A stretch of 64,000 nucleotides of DNA from Flavobacterium pectinovorum (lineage in GTDB: Bacteria; Bacteroidota; Bacteroidia; Flavobacteriales; Flavobacteriaceae), in contig NZ_JAFEVZ010000007.1 of assembly GCF_022802975.1 (NCBI RefSeq), forward strand, positions 202,874 through 266,873, written 5' to 3'. Position 1 is the first letter of the stretch. The number at the start of each line of letters is the position of its first letter. The position numbers and the translations under genes are program-made. This document shows, piece after piece, positions 63,887 to 64,000 of this stretch. The notes under the pieces are model-generated. The model did no database searches. It had not been told where the DNA came from and was given only the letters and a program-made list of their open reading frames with translations.

Positions 63887-64000
63887 TGATATTGACCACT
63901 GTTTTCCAATTTAAAGTGACCACTTCGTTTCGGTTTAAAGTGACCATCTAATTTCGGTGCAAAGTGAGCACCTAAAAAACTACTTTTTTTCGTGTGTTAA
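63887..64000. mobile_element. Terminal part of an IS21-like insertion sequence
   Basis: The end begins TGATATTGACCACTG and then carries repeated units TTTAAAGTGACCAC (near 63910), TTTAAAGTGACCAT (near 63931) and TGCAAAGTGAGCAC (near 63958), about 21-26 bp apart. TG at the tip and several inner repeats that bind the transposase are features of IS21-type ends. The transposase gene would lie outside the window. Confidence 0.6.

Noticed and set aside
63701..63889. 62-residue plus-strand frame
   Set aside because: Antisense of the interrupted gene fragment, which reads better on the minus strand.

Overview
The window is chromosomal DNA of a low-GC Bacteroidota, most likely a Flavobacterium-like member of Flavobacteriales. 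The pointers are a SusC/SusD pair, many AraC-type regulators, lipoproteins with short lipoboxes, weak or absent Shine-Dalgarno sites, and promoters of the TTG-N18/19-TAnnTTTG type. The genus is an inference from style, not from a marker gene. I saw no rRNA, tRNA or CRISPR array.

Layout. Positions 1-6.9 kb start with a rhodanese and a diheme cytochrome lipoprotein, then become an AT-rich graveyard: the tail of a TonB-dependent receptor, a lipoprotein stub, a two-domain aspartate/glutamate racemase with several frameshifts and stops, and other remnants. Positions 6.9-11.6 kb hold an AraC regulator with an exported DJ-1/PfpI protein, a triple-rhodanese protein, and an HxlR regulator divergent from an NmrA-like reductase. 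The HxlR operator is repeated in front of an NTF2-like gene at 3.8 kb. Positions 11.7-19.7 kb carry SusC, SusD and a large zinc metalloprotease, preceded by a small exported protein with three fixed cysteines. Positions 19.8-26.7 kb contain AraC regulators, a DUF417 protein, a MATE pump, a duplicated membrane protein, an isochorismatase-like hydrolase and an ICMT-like methyltransferase.

Positions 26.8-39.2 kb are the functional core. All genes lie on the minus strand: two MbnP/MbnH-type pairs (MauG-like diheme enzyme plus its copper-binding substrate protein), an outer-membrane protein with a CDACGC motif, a SCO copper chaperone, two small three-cysteine proteins, an AraC regulator, an exported Fe/Mn superoxide dismutase, a YHS lipoprotein, an HxlR regulator, and a CydA-like membrane cytochrome pair in which both subunits end in a c-type heme domain. 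A third MbnP/MbnH set with its own small three-cysteine protein lies at 50.9-54.6 kb. I read these as linked copper, heme and oxidative-stress functions of the cell envelope. Between them are an OMPLA-type phospholipase, an RND efflux operon, a universal stress protein and an O-acetylhomoserine sulfhydrylase gene with a Cys-rich upstream ORF.

Positions 54.8-64 kb are an accessory island: RadC/JAB protein, PcfJ, PcfK (AcrIIA9-type), a small conserved protein and SSB from a conjugative or phage-like element, then a trypsin-like protease, a Septu-like pair (HNH nuclease plus LRR-ATPase), a PIN toxin-antitoxin pair, and the end of an IS21-like element that interrupts a gene at the right edge.

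Regulation can be read at three places where unlinked promoters share long operators: the HxlR box (3.85 and 10.6 kb), an AraC-like 21-bp direct repeat (8.65 and 54.68 kb), and a different 21-bp direct repeat (47.46 and 48.89 kb). In the last two pairs the spacing to the -7 box is identical, which makes chance unlikely.
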